41,151 nt of DNA from Candidatus Saccharimonadota bacterium (GTDB taxonomy: Bacteria > Patescibacteriota > Saccharimonadia > Saccharimonadales > Saccharimonadaceae), in NCBI GenBank assembly GCA_009778675.1, contig WRFU01000004.1:1-41151 (forward strand), read 5' to 3'. The translations under genes and the position numbers were made by a program. The notes below the pieces were generated by a model that saw only the letters and a list, made by a program, of their open reading frames with translations, did no database searches and was not told the origin of the DNA. Positions 24,663 through 32,801 of the stretch are shown one piece after another; the stretch's first letter is position 1, and the number at the start of each line of letters is the position of its first letter.

Positions 24663-25402
24663 AAACCCCCGAACAATTACAGGCTATGCGCCAGGGTGGT
24701 AAAATCATGGCGCAGATATATAAAGAGCTGCGTGCCTACGTTAAACCTGGCCTTAACGAATTAGATATTAATGCTTGGGTAGATCGCAAAATCCGTGAAT
24801 ATGGCGCTACACCCACCTACAAAGAACCAGATGTTGACTTTCCGGGTGTAATTTGTATCTGCGTTAACGACGAGCTGGTACATAGTCCACCCACGGATTA
24901 CGATTTAGAAACTGGCGATATAGTTAGTTTTGATTTAACAATCACCTACAAAGGTATGAAAACCGACAGCGCTTTTACTATGATGGTGGGCGAAAAGCCA
25001 AAAGGTGCGGCTAAACATTTATTAGACGTAACCGAAAAAAGTTTATACGCAGGTATTAGTGTGGTAAAAGACGGCGTAACGACGGGCGATATCGGTGCGG
25101 CAGTCGAAAAGGTACTAAAAGCTGGCAAATTAGGTATAATTCGCAATTATTGTGGTCATGGTATCGGTAAAAAAATGCATATGCCACCAAATATCACAAA
25201 TTACGGCACGCCCGGCCGCGGCGAAATATTAAAGTCTGGCGACACTATCTGCATAGAGCCAATGGCTAGTTTAGGCAAAGAAGCTAATTATATAACAGAT
25301 GATGGTTGGACTGTAGCTATGAAAGATGGCAGCTTGTGTGCTCATTGTGAACATACCGTGTTAGTCACCAATAATGGCTATGAAATTTTAACCCAACTAT
25401 AA
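24647..25402 (+). CDS. map: Methionine aminopeptidase, type I
   Basis: The 251-aa enzyme removes the initiator Met from new proteins. All five metal ligands are visible in order: Asp in VSFDLT, Asp in KTDSAF, His in CGHGIG, Glu in CIEPMA and Glu in HCEHTV. A further His in VNDELVHSP matches the substrate-site His. Together with def and fmt elsewhere in the window it completes N-terminal methionine processing. It overlaps the kinase gene by 16 bp and is followed after 13 bp by the VanY-like gene. Confidence 0.96.
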   Translation: MQTGVKTPEQLQAMRQGGKIMAQIYKELRAYVKPGLNELDINAWVDRKIREYGATPTYKEPDVDFPGVICICVNDELVHSPPTDYDLETGDIVSFDLTITYKGMKTDSAFTMMVGEKPKGAAKHLLDVTEKSLYAGISVVKDGVTTGDIGAAVEKVLKAGKLGIIRNYCGHGIGKKMHMPPNITNYGTPGRGEILKSGDTICIEPMASLGKEANYITDDGWTVAMKDGSLCAHCEHTVLVTNNGYEILTQL

Positions 25403-25415
25403 ATTAAATGTCTTC

Positions 25416-25988
25416 ATGAAAAATAAAATTCAGAAATTAATTATGCAGCAACGTGATTTTTTTATCATTGGCGTTGCATTGATGTTAATGTTGGCCATTG
25501 GTAGCGGGGTGGCTTATTTTAGTGGCCAATATAGCCAGCTAGGCCAAGTGCAAACTTCTGTGTTGCCAGTTACACAATACGTAAATTGCTTTATTGATTG
25601 GTCAAAAGCCTACGGCAACAATCCGAGTAATATCAATCCAGACCTTAGGGCAGCATTATGCCGGTTAGGCCAACAAACTGGCACGCAGATAATACCAAAC
25701 GCTGGGTATCGTACCGCTGCAGAACAACAGGCTTTGGGTGATGAATTAATAGCAGCAAACCCGGGTTATTATCGCAATAGTGATGGTACGGTGCGCAACG
25801 CGCAAGGCCAACTAGTCGCCGAAACACCCCAAAATTCGTGGCACGTGACTGGTAATGCCGTCGATATTAATCGCAATGGTGTAGCTGGCGAATTTTATAC
25901 AGAAGAAGAACTAGAACGGGCTGGTCTAACTGGCAGTGGCTTTGAAACAAAAGTCCGTAACGAACCATGGCACGTAGTGCTAAAATAA
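25416..25988 (+). CDS. M15 family D-Ala-D-Ala carboxypeptidase (VanY-like)
   Basis: The 190-aa protein has an N-terminal TM anchor (about 13-36) and an extracytoplasmic M15 zinc peptidase domain. Zinc-site motifs are S-W-H-V-T-G-N-A-V-D (SxHxxGxAxD) and EPWHV at the C-terminus, with GYRT-EQ upstream. It would trim the terminal D-Ala of peptidoglycan stem peptides, at its own or possibly a host cell wall; the target is inference. It lies 13 bp after map and probably belongs to the same transcript. No Shine-Dalgarno is evident. Confidence 0.88.
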   Translation: MKNKIQKLIMQQRDFFIIGVALMLMLAIGSGVAYFSGQYSQLGQVQTSVLPVTQYVNCFIDWSKAYGNNPSNINPDLRAALCRLGQQTGTQIIPNAGYRTAAEQQALGDELIAANPGYYRNSDGTVRNAQGQLVAETPQNSWHVTGNAVDINRNGVAGEFYTEEELERAGLTGSGFETKVRNEPWHVVLK

Positions 25989-25990
25989 AT

Positions 25991-26015
25991 GTTTCCAAGG
26001 TCCGACCTTGGAAAC
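25991..26015. other. Perfect inverted repeat after the VanY-like gene
   Basis: GTTTCCAAGG at 25991-26000 and CCTTGGAAAC at 26006-26015 form a 10-bp stem with a 5-nt loop. No T-run follows on either strand, so factor-independent termination is weak; it may protect the 3' end of the mRNA. Confidence 0.65.
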
Positions 26016-26047
26016 AAGCACTATATGGTATAACATACCACTTAAGC

Positions 26048-26076
26048 TTGACTTTTTAATAATAGTGTGCTACACT
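26048..26076 (+). promoter_or_regulatory. Promoter of the coiled-coil protein gene
   Basis: TTGACT at 26048-26053 and TACACT at 26071-26076, preceded by TGC, are separated by 17 bp. The start near 26083 gives a ~145-nt leader that contains the tandem palindromic repeat. Confidence 0.8.
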
Positions 26077-26110
26077 GTAACTATAGACATGTAAACATAC
26101 CCATTACAGT

Positions 26111-26190
26111 ATGCGTACATGTACGCATTTTTTGCTTTTACTAACAAAAAATGCGTACATGTACGCATTTTTTGCTTTTACTAACAAAAA
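26111..26190 (+). repeat. Exact 40-bp tandem duplication carrying a long palindrome
   Basis: Positions 26111-26150 and 26151-26190 are identical. Each unit begins with an 18-bp perfect palindrome (ATGCGTACATGTACGCAT) followed by six T, i.e. the form of an intrinsic terminator with 7-bp stem and CATG loop. Around the second copy, symmetry extends to 30 bp (26145-26174). Both copies are in the leader of the 312-aa gene. Confidence 0.92.
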
Positions 26191-26228
26191 ATGCCAGTAA
26201 AAATAAAAGTAAACAAAGGAAAATAAAA

Positions 26229-27167
26229 ATGTCCGAAAAACCAAAAAACCATGGTGAACATACACCTGATGAAGAATTCACTTTATCTACGCAGTTGCCA
26301 GAGTTAACACCAGAACAGCAACGTATTATGGCTGGTATTCCAGAAGCCCAAGCTGGTACTAATCCCGAAGGCGGTGTCAATGTTGGCGAAGTAAGTGAAA
26401 CAAGTGAGGCGGAGTCGACTATAGAGAAGAAATTAGGTTATGGCAGTAGTATGCAGGAAGTTTGGGATGCGGTTAATAGCTTCTATGATATTGAATACCA
26501 CGTTGACTCCAATGATGAAAAAGTACCAATGCCAAATACTCAAGATTGGAATAAACTACATCCCCGGAAAGTAAATGTAAGTATAAAAACCGGTGATGAT
26601 GACCATCGTGGTGAACTACGTAAATTACTAAACGATGGGTTAGCTCAAGAGCAAGAGGATCGTGAACGAGGTGCTGATTTTAGCTCTAACTTTACAAGTA
26701 AAATGGACACGATTGAAAGTTTTAAAGAAAGATTACTTTTTACTAAATACTCACCCAACGCCTTTAGAAGCGAAGAAGATCGTCAAAAAAGCATTGAATA
26801 TTGTAGACGAGATTTTGATAGAATTACTGAAAAAGTTGAAAAACTCGAGCAAACAATGAGTGATTATGACCAATTAGATGCAGTTCAAGCAAGAATAGAG
26901 AAGAACATACATGAACTTAACGATATGAGTAGGCTAGAACAAATTAAAGAAAGCCCAGCTATTAGAGGATTGCTTAGAAAAGTCGGTTTATTGTCTGAAC
27001 AAAGTACAACAGAAAAGCAGTCGGCGGATCGCAATGCAAAGATCGACCTTCAAGATAAACTTGGTGACACTCAACAATCGCACAGGGCTTACTTAAAAGG
27101 TGAGCTAGATGCTTATAAATTTATATTGAGCTTAGGTGATTTTGACACAATATATAGTTCACTTTAG
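26229..27167 (+). CDS. Hypothetical coiled-coil protein, 312 aa
   Basis: I do not recognise this protein. It is hydrophilic and acidic, with no signal peptide or membrane segment. The first ~75 residues are low-complexity (Glu, Pro, Gly, Thr), and the middle and C-terminal parts are helical with likely coiled coils (about 200-255 and 275-300). AAAGGA lies about 8 nt before the ATG. Synthesis is probably controlled by the duplicated palindromic leader. A near-perfect terminator follows. Its codon use is more A-rich than its neighbours, possibly recent acquisition; a cytoplasmic scaffold or regulatory role would be a guess. Confidence 0.75.
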   Translation: MSEKPKNHGEHTPDEEFTLSTQLPELTPEQQRIMAGIPEAQAGTNPEGGVNVGEVSETSEAESTIEKKLGYGSSMQEVWDAVNSFYDIEYHVDSNDEKVPMPNTQDWNKLHPRKVNVSIKTGDDDHRGELRKLLNDGLAQEQEDRERGADFSSNFTSKMDTIESFKERLLFTKYSPNAFRSEEDRQKSIEYCRRDFDRITEKVEKLEQTMSDYDQLDAVQARIEKNIHELNDMSRLEQIKESPAIRGLLRKVGLLSEQSTTEKQSADRNAKIDLQDKLGDTQQSHRAYLKGELDAYKFILSLGDFDTIYSSL

Positions 27168-27185
27168 AATATAAGAATTCCAACC

Positions 27186-27217
27186 AAAATAGGTAGGCAC
27201 TCAAGCCTACCTATTTT
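27186..27217 (+). terminator. Terminator of the coiled-coil gene
   Basis: AAAATAGGTAGGC pairs perfectly with GCCTACCTATTTT across a 6-nt loop: a 13-bp stem ending in T. It ends 13 bp before the ftsA -10 box. Confidence 0.9.
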
Positions 27218-27230
27218 CACCTAAACGCGT

Positions 27231-27236
27231 TATACT
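27231..27236 (+). promoter_or_regulatory. -10 box of ftsA (leaderless)
   Basis: TATACT is followed by exactly 6 bp and the ftsA ATG at 27243. There is no Shine-Dalgarno; transcription should start at the ATG. Confidence 0.6.
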
Positions 27237-27242
27237 TATGGT

Positions 27243-28466
27243 ATGCAAGACGTTACAAAATACGCCGTAGGTTTAGATGTTGGCACCGATACTGTTAAGG
27301 CGGTAGTGGGGCAAATTGATGAAAATACTCTGCAGCCGACTATTTTGGGTGTTAGTACGCAAAAAAATAGCGGTATGCGTAAGGGTGTGGTAGTTAATCT
27401 TTCTGGCCCAGCTAAAGCCATAGACGAAACCCTGGGCGAAGTCGAACGTATGAGTGGCTACGAAGTTAACGAAGCCACACTTAGTATTAATGGTGCGCAT
27501 ATTTTAAGTACCAAAACCGATGGTATGATAGCCGTTGGCACGCCGGATCACGAAATTAACCCGGCTGATCTAGATCGTATCGACGACGTAGCAGCCACTG
27601 GTAAAATCCCAGCCAACCGCGAAATTCTAGAACTTATTCCATATAGTTATCGCCTGGATGGCCAAGAAAATATTAAAGACCCGCTGGGTATGGTGGGGGC
27701 GCGCTTAGAAATCCAAGCTAATGTAGTCTCGGCACTTAAACCACACTGTGTAAATGTCGAAAAAGCTGCCGATATGGCCAGTGTTAAAGCTAATAAATTA
27801 ATAGTTGCTGTTGTGGCAGCGGCTAGGGCAGTTTTAAACGAAAAACAACTCGAAAACGGCGTGTGTGTAATTGATATGGGCGCTGCTACTACTAGTCTAG
27901 CTGTGTTCGAAGAAGGCGATTTGCAATTTGCCAGCGTAATACCAATTGGCAGCAATAATATTACTAACGATTTAGCCATGGGGCTGAAAACTAACCCCGA
28001 AGTAGCCGAAGAAGTAAAAAAACATCACGTCAGCGCTATGGGTGGTGAAAAGAAAACCACCATAGAAGTTAAGCAGGGCAAAGAAGAATTCCGTTTTAAG
28101 CAAAGTGAAATAGACGAAATTGTTAGTGCACGCTTAGACGAAATATTTGATTACGTACAACATGATTTAAAAAAGTCTGGCTACGATGGCAAACTACCAG
28201 AAGGTATTGTACTAGTTGGTGGTGGTGCAAATTTGAAAGATATTGTAGATTACGTTAAAAATCATTTACAGGTTGCGGCCAAAATTGGTGATCCAGGGCA
28301 ATTTGTAAATGTTGCCGACGAAGTTAAAAAACCAGAATTTGCAGTAGCCGTAGGTTTAATGCTAAACGATATTGATTTTTCTGCTAAAACGCATCAATCT
28401 AGTAAAAAAAGTGTTCAGGTGGGTACGGGCTGGATCAAAAAATTATTCGGTAAGTTTAAAGTTTAG
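27243..28466 (+). CDS. ftsA: Cell division protein FtsA
   Basis: The 407-aa actin-family ATPase links FtsZ to the membrane. It starts with the phosphate-1 motif (GLDVGTDTVKAVVG), has a second phosphate motif VIDMGAATTS near residue 210, and VLVGGGANL near 325. The last residues GWIKKLFGKFKV form the amphipathic membrane-targeting helix of FtsA. ftsZ follows after 47 bp with its own promoter. The TATACT box 6 bp before the ATG predicts a leaderless mRNA, unusual for a division gene. Confidence 0.95.
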   Translation: MQDVTKYAVGLDVGTDTVKAVVGQIDENTLQPTILGVSTQKNSGMRKGVVVNLSGPAKAIDETLGEVERMSGYEVNEATLSINGAHILSTKTDGMIAVGTPDHEINPADLDRIDDVAATGKIPANREILELIPYSYRLDGQENIKDPLGMVGARLEIQANVVSALKPHCVNVEKAADMASVKANKLIVAVVAAARAVLNEKQLENGVCVIDMGAATTSLAVFEEGDLQFASVIPIGSNNITNDLAMGLKTNPEVAEEVKKHHVSAMGGEKKTTIEVKQGKEEFRFKQSEIDEIVSARLDEIFDYVQHDLKKSGYDGKLPEGIVLVGGGANLKDIVDYVKNHLQVAAKIGDPGQFVNVADEVKKPEFAVAVGLMLNDIDFSAKTHQSSKKSVQVGTGWIKKLFGKFKV

Positions 28467-28474
28467 TTTTTGTG

Positions 28475-28483
28475 TGGTAAAAT
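28475..28483 (+). promoter_or_regulatory. Extended -10 promoter of ftsZ
   Basis: TGGTAAAAT lies 30 bp before the ftsZ ATG, with a purine-rich ribosome binding site (GAGGGGGAG) in between. The -35 region (TTTAAA) is weak. Confidence 0.55.
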
Positions 28484-28513
28484 TAAGGTAGTTAACGAGG
28501 GGGAGCTATTATA

Positions 28514-29734
28514 ATGCCAGAAGTAAAACCGAAAGAAGTAGAATCATTCGCTAGTATAAAAGTTGTTGGCGTAGGTGGGGCAGGTGGTTCGGCTGTCAAA
28601 CGCATGAAAGAAGCCGGCCTAAAACACGTTCAATTTATTGCTATGAACACCGACGCTCAAGCTTTGCATCATTCTAATGCCGACCTTAAAGTTCCCCTAG
28701 GGCATAAAACAACCAATGGTTTAGGCGCAGGTGCCGACCCGACAGTTGGCGAACAAGCTGCCGAAGAATCACGTGACGATATCAAAAAAGCCCTAGAAGG
28801 TGCTGACATGGTATTTGTAACAATTGGTGCTGGTGGCGGCACTGGTTCGGGTGCTGGTTATGTCGTAGCCCAAATTGCCAAAGAGTTAGGTATTCTAGTG
28901 GTCGGCGTGGCTACTAGGCCATTTACATTCGAAGGCGAAACTAGGCGTAAAAATGCCGATTGGGCGATTGCAAAACTTGGCCAGCAGGTTGATACATTAA
29001 TTACTATCCCGAATGATCGCCTGTTACAAACAATCGATCGACGCACCCCACTACTTGAAACCTTCAAAATTGCCGACGATGTCTTGCGTCAAGGTGTGCA
29101 GGGTATTAGCGAACTTATTACCGAACACGGTCTAATTAACCTAGACTTTGCCGATATCCGAGCCATTATGAGCCACGCCGGCAGTGCCCTAATGGGTATT
29201 GGCCGTGCTAGTGGCGAAAATCGGGCTATCGCTGCCGCTCAACAGGCGATAGAATCACCGTTAATCGAAGTTTCTATTGATGGTGCTAAGGGTGTACTGT
29301 TTAGCGTTACTGGTGGTTACGATATGAGCATGAGCGAAATCCAAGAAGCCGCCGAAGTCATAACTGGTGCAGTAGCCCCCGATGCTAATATTATCTTTGG
29401 CGCAACCTTAAAACCAGAGCTCGAAGACGAAATAATTGTGACTGTGATTGCTACTGGTTTCGATGCTGCTTATTTAAAAGAGCCGAAAATTCCTGCCCTA
29501 CACGAAAAGTTAACCGAAGAACAAACAGTTGAACCTGTCACCGACGAAGCAGTCGAATCAGTCAATATGGATCTTACCGATGAAGCACCAATGGCGACTG
29601 GTTCTTTGACCGACGATGATGGTAAAAGTATGTGGGATGATATCCCTAGTGAAGACGACGAAAATGACGTACCAGCCTTCTTAAGGCGTCGCAAAAAGAA
29701 CAAAGACAAGAAAAAGGCCGAAAAAGAGGCTTAG
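28514..29734 (+). CDS. ftsZ: Cell division protein FtsZ
   Basis: The 406-aa tubulin homologue forms the Z-ring. It has the GTP-binding loop VGGAGGSAVKRM near the start, the tubulin signature GGGTGSGAG near residue 110, and the T7 loop in NLDFADIRAIM near 215. A variable acidic linker (about 325-390) leads to the C-terminal peptide DVPAFLRRRKK, which binds FtsA-type partners. GAGGGGGAG serves as ribosome binding site. The nrdR-like gene follows after 5 bp. Confidence 0.97.
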   Translation: MPEVKPKEVESFASIKVVGVGGAGGSAVKRMKEAGLKHVQFIAMNTDAQALHHSNADLKVPLGHKTTNGLGAGADPTVGEQAAEESRDDIKKALEGADMVFVTIGAGGGTGSGAGYVVAQIAKELGILVVGVATRPFTFEGETRRKNADWAIAKLGQQVDTLITIPNDRLLQTIDRRTPLLETFKIADDVLRQGVQGISELITEHGLINLDFADIRAIMSHAGSALMGIGRASGENRAIAAAQQAIESPLIEVSIDGAKGVLFSVTGGYDMSMSEIQEAAEVITGAVAPDANIIFGATLKPELEDEIIVTVIATGFDAAYLKEPKIPALHEKLTEEQTVEPVTDEAVESVNMDLTDEAPMATGSLTDDDGKSMWDDIPSEDDENDVPAFLRRRKKNKDKKKAEKEA

Positions 29735-29739
29735 ACGCG

Positions 29740-30195
29740 ATGGTCGATAAATATAAAATCGGCGATAGCAAAGTTCTAGAATCACGCGAATCTTCTGATG
29801 GTAAATTAATTCGTCGACGTCGCGAAACCCTAGATGGTAAATATCGTTTTACAACTTATGAAAAAATCGAACGCCCACCACTGGTAGTCGTTAAAAAAAA
29901 TGGTACTAAAGAATTATTCGATCGTGCCAAACTATCGCGATCTACCAAAAAATCGGTTGGCAAGTTTTTCGAATCTGAACTAGAAATCGAAGCTATTTTA
30001 GATAAAGTCGAAGAGTATTTATACGATCTTGGCGAACAAGAAGTTATGGCCAATATTATTGGCGAACAGGTTTTAAGCGAACTTTTAGAAGTCAACGAAG
30101 TAGCTTATGTGCGGTTTGCCAGCGTATTTAGAAAATTTAAAAGTTTAAAAGAATTCGAACAAATATTATCTGAACGTAAGAAAGGTAAACAATGA
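29740..30195 (+). CDS. NrdR-like ATP-cone regulator lacking the zinc ribbon cysteines
   Basis: The 151-aa protein aligns along its length with NrdR, the ATP/dATP-sensing repressor of ribonucleotide reductase genes: SRES-DGKLIRRRRE and RFTTYE, then an ATP-cone (VVKKNGTKELFDRAKL). The four zinc Cys are all replaced: the CPxC at positions 3 and 6 is Asp and Lys, and the second CxxC is Thr and Gly. DNA binding through a zinc ribbon is thus unlikely as usually described; the ATP-cone looks intact. No reductase gene is in the window. It lies 5 bp after ftsZ, suggesting a link of nucleotide state to division, and overlaps the next gene by 4 bp. Confidence 0.8.
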   Translation: MVDKYKIGDSKVLESRESSDGKLIRRRRETLDGKYRFTTYEKIERPPLVVVKKNGTKELFDRAKLSRSTKKSVGKFFESELEIEAILDKVEEYLYDLGEQEVMANIIGEQVLSELLEVNEVAYVRFASVFRKFKSLKEFEQILSERKKGKQ

Positions 30196-30458
30196 AAGTT
30201 GTATTAGTTTATAAAGATTTTACTGATTATGCACGCGACGTCGAAAATTATTTACGTGATTTTAAGATATTTACTGGTCGTGAGCTAGACACTCTAGACC
30301 CCGAGAGTACCGAAGGCGAAATATTTTGCCAAACGTATGATATTTTAGAGTATCCATCGATTGCCGCTATTAGTAACGACGGTCACCTGCAGCAATTGTG
30401 GCGCGGGATACCCCTGCCACAGATCAGCGAAGTTAGCTATTATCTGTCGCAAGAATAA
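30192..30458 (+). CDS. Thioredoxin-fold-like small protein without CxxC
   Basis: The 88-aa protein looks like a thioredoxin/glutaredoxin fold: first strand KVVLVYKDF, a helix, YDILEYPSIAAI with the cis-Pro position (YPS), then a strand and WRGIP-helix end. The redox CxxC is absent (one Cys only, in IFCQTY), so it is unlikely to be a normal oxidoreductase. It overlaps the NrdR-like gene by ATGA and is probably in the ftsZ transcript. Function unknown; the fold assignment is moderate. Confidence 0.6.
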   Translation: MKVVLVYKDFTDYARDVENYLRDFKIFTGRELDTLDPESTEGEIFCQTYDILEYPSIAAISNDGHLQQLWRGIPLPQISEVSYYLSQE

Positions 30459-30488
30459 ACATTACAGCGGCAGCACCCTGAGGCTTTT

Positions 30489-30544
30489 ACGTAATAATAT
30501 CATTGTATTAACGATATACTTTGATACAATATAATTATTAACGT
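30489..30544. promoter_or_regulatory. arcA promoter inside a long inverted repeat
   Basis: ACGTAATAAT-ATC-ATTGTAT (30489-30508) is mirrored by ATACAAT-ATA-ATTATT-A-ACGT (30524-30544). The arms contain a promoter: TTGTAT at 30503-30508 and TACAAT at 30525-30530, 16 bp apart, with TG before the -10. The symmetry suggests an operator for a dimeric regulator of the arc operon, or a promoter usable in both directions. Confidence 0.6.
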
Positions 30545-30562
30545 GAGCGTAATGGGGGGAAT

Positions 30563-31798
30563 ATGGATAGCCCACTGTATATAAAATCAGAAATAGGTAA
30601 ACTAAAAACTGTACTTTTGCACCGACCCGGTAAAGAAGTGGAGAATCTAACACCAGATTATTTAGCTGATCTGTTATTTGATGATATTCCGTACCTTGAA
30701 GTAGCCCAAAAAGAACACGATGCTTTTGCTAAGGTGCTAGAAGATAACGGCACAGAGGTACTTTATGTCGATAAACTAGCTGCCGAAGCTTTAAAAGATC
30801 CAGAAGTCCAGTCGAAGTTTATTTATGATATATTGCGTAATTCTAAACAGGGTGATCGCAACGTAACTAAAACTCTATATTCATATTTGCAATCCATGAA
30901 AACCATCGATATGGTGCACACTATCATGGCGGGGGTACGCAAAGACGAGCTTAATGTTGGTTATGATGGCGCGAAACGCCTGCACGAAATGCTAGGCGAC
31001 ACTTATCCATTTTACTTAGACCCAATGCCAAACCTATATTTTACCCGTGACCCCGCTGCGGTTATTGGTACTGGGTTATCTATAAATAAAATGCATTTCC
31101 CAGCCCGCCGTCGTGAGTCGCTATTTATTAAATATATTATTGAACATCATCCACGTTTTGCAGGTGTCAACGTACCGATTTGGTACTCGCGCGATAGCAA
31201 ATTTTCTATCGAAGGTGGTGACCAGCTAGTGCTAAGTAAAGACACGGTAGCGATTGGTATTTCACAGCGTACCAGCGCCGAAGCTATAGAAACGATTGCC
31301 GAAAAACTACTAACGGACGGTGGTTTTAGCCAGATTGTGGCTATCGAGATTCCAAAAAGCCGAGCTTTCATGCACCTAGATACAGTGTTCACAATGGTAG
31401 ATTACGATAAGTTTACAGTTCATCCAGCCATACAAGACAACAACGGTAAAATGAATATTTTTATCCTAACACGTAATTTTACAAGTGGCGGCCTACATAT
31501 TGCCCGCCGGTCTAATTTAACCGAAACATTATGCGAAGTATTGGGCAAAAATAAAATCACCCTAATACCATGCGGTGGTGGCGACCCAATTGCCAGTGCC
31601 CGCGAACAGTGGAATGATGGTAGCAACACGTTAGCAATTGCCCCAGGCGTAGTAGTAACATACGATCGCAACTATGTATCAAATGCTTTAATGCACAAGC
31701 ATGGGCTAGAAGTTATAGAGGTCACAGGTGCAGAACTGGTACGTGGTCGCGGTGGCCCAAGGTGTATGAGCATGCCAATGGTAAGAGAGGATATATAA
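30563..31798 (+). CDS. arcA: Arginine deiminase
   Basis: The 411-aa enzyme converts arginine to citrulline and ammonia. Guanidinium-site motifs are present: FTRDPAAV (about residue 160), the catalytic HLDTVF region (about 275), and the nucleophilic Cys near the C-terminus in [10 protein letters not shown]. Length matches the family (about 410 aa). TGGGGGGAAT precedes the ATG. It is the first gene of arcA-arcB-arcD-arcC; the whole pathway yields one ATP per arginine. Arc operons are known in host-associated Saccharibacteria. Confidence 0.97.
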   Translation: MDSPLYIKSEIGKLKTVLLHRPGKEVENLTPDYLADLLFDDIPYLEVAQKEHDAFAKVLEDNGTEVLYVDKLAAEALKDPEVQSKFIYDILRNSKQGDRNVTKTLYSYLQSMKTIDMVHTIMAGVRKDELNVGYDGAKRLHEMLGDTYPFYLDPMPNLYFTRDPAAVIGTGLSINKMHFPARRRESLFIKYIIEHHPRFAGVNVPIWYSRDSKFSIEGGDQLVLSKDTVAIGISQRTSAEAIETIAEKLLTDGGFSQIVAIEIPKSRAFMHLDTVFTMVDYDKFTVHPAIQDNNGKMNIFILTRNFTSGGLHIARRSNLTETLCEVLGKNKITLIPCGGGDPIASAREQWNDGSNTLAIAPGVVVTYDRNYVSNALMHKHGLEVIEVTGAELVRGRGGPRCMSMPMVREDI

Positions 31799-32782
31799 AT
31801 GGACTTAAAAGGACGATCGCTGTTAAAATTACTTGATTACACCCCAGCAGAGATAGAATTTATACTGGCTAGCGCGGCTCAATATAAACAGCTCAAAAAA
31901 CATGGTACGCTGCACCGCGAACATGAAGGTAAATCAATCGCACTATTGTTCGAAAAGACTTCTACCCGCACTCGTTGTGCATTCGAAGTTGCTGCCGCAG
32001 ACCTAGGTATTGCACCAACTTTCTTGGGTAAAGATGACATCCAGCTGGGCAAAAAAGAATCACTAGAAGACACAGCCAAAGTTTTGGGTCGTATGTACGA
32101 TGGCATCGAATTTCGCGGTTTTAAACAGCAAGATGTTGAAGATTTAGCCAAATTTTCGCAAGTTCCAGTTTGGAATGGTCTAACCGACGAATTCCACCCA
32201 ACACAAGTTTTGGCAGATTTTCTAACTATTCAAGAACACGTGGGTAAGCTAAAAGGTACGAAACTGGTTTTTGTTGGTGATGGTACTGACAATGTCAGTA
32301 ATAGTCTAATGGTGGGTGCGGCCAAAATGGGCATGCACTATGTCATAGCAACACCTAATACACTACAACCGCCAGTCGATTTACTAGAAACAGCAACTCA
32401 AATGGCTACTGAAAATGGCGGATCGATTGAAGTTAGTGACGATTTAGCAACTGCAGTATCTGGCGCTGACGTAATTTATACTGATATTTGGGTATCGATG
32501 GGTCAAGAAGACCTAATTGCAGAGCGTATTTCACAGCTAAAACCGTATCAAGTGAACATGGATATGATCAAAGCCACCAACAATCCTGATGTGTTCTTTA
32601 TGCACTGCTTGCCAGCTTTTCATGATACAAATACTGATTTTGCCCAAATGGTACACGAAAAATACGGTCTAACTGAAATGGAAGTAACCGACGAAGTGTT
32701 CCGCAGCCAGCATAGTATTGTTTTCGATCAAGCCGAAAACCGTTTACACACGATAAAAGCAGTAATAGCGTTAACAATTTAG
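31799..32782 (+). CDS. arcB: Ornithine carbamoyltransferase (catabolic)
   Basis: The 327-aa enzyme splits citrulline with phosphate into ornithine and carbamoyl phosphate. The carbamoyl-phosphate site STRTRC is near residue 55, HPTQ near 136 and HCLPAFHD near 265. The start codon follows the arcA stop with no gap, so translation is coupled. The arc context makes the catabolic direction likely; there are no arginine biosynthesis genes nearby. Confidence 0.96.
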   Translation: MDLKGRSLLKLLDYTPAEIEFILASAAQYKQLKKHGTLHREHEGKSIALLFEKTSTRTRCAFEVAAADLGIAPTFLGKDDIQLGKKESLEDTAKVLGRMYDGIEFRGFKQQDVEDLAKFSQVPVWNGLTDEFHPTQVLADFLTIQEHVGKLKGTKLVFVGDGTDNVSNSLMVGAAKMGMHYVIATPNTLQPPVDLLETATQMATENGGSIEVSDDLATAVSGADVIYTDIWVSMGQEDLIAERISQLKPYQVNMDMIKATNNPDVFFMHCLPAFHDTNTDFAQMVHEKYGLTEMEVTDEVFRSQHSIVFDQAENRLHTIKAVIALTI

Positions 32783-32801
32783 CCATAAAGGAGGTATTAA
32801 T

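Noticed and set aside
25416-25560. AYFSG after the N-terminal TM of the VanY-like protein as a SipW signal
   Set aside because: The motif lacks the final Asp, and M15 peptidases of this kind are usually kept as membrane-anchored proteins.
25991-26015. Strong hairpin after the VanY-like gene as intrinsic terminator
   Set aside because: No T-run follows on either strand; it is listed only as an inverted repeat.
26111-26190. Tandem repeats as a CRISPR array
   Set aside because: There are only two adjacent identical 40-bp units with no spacers and no cas genes nearby.
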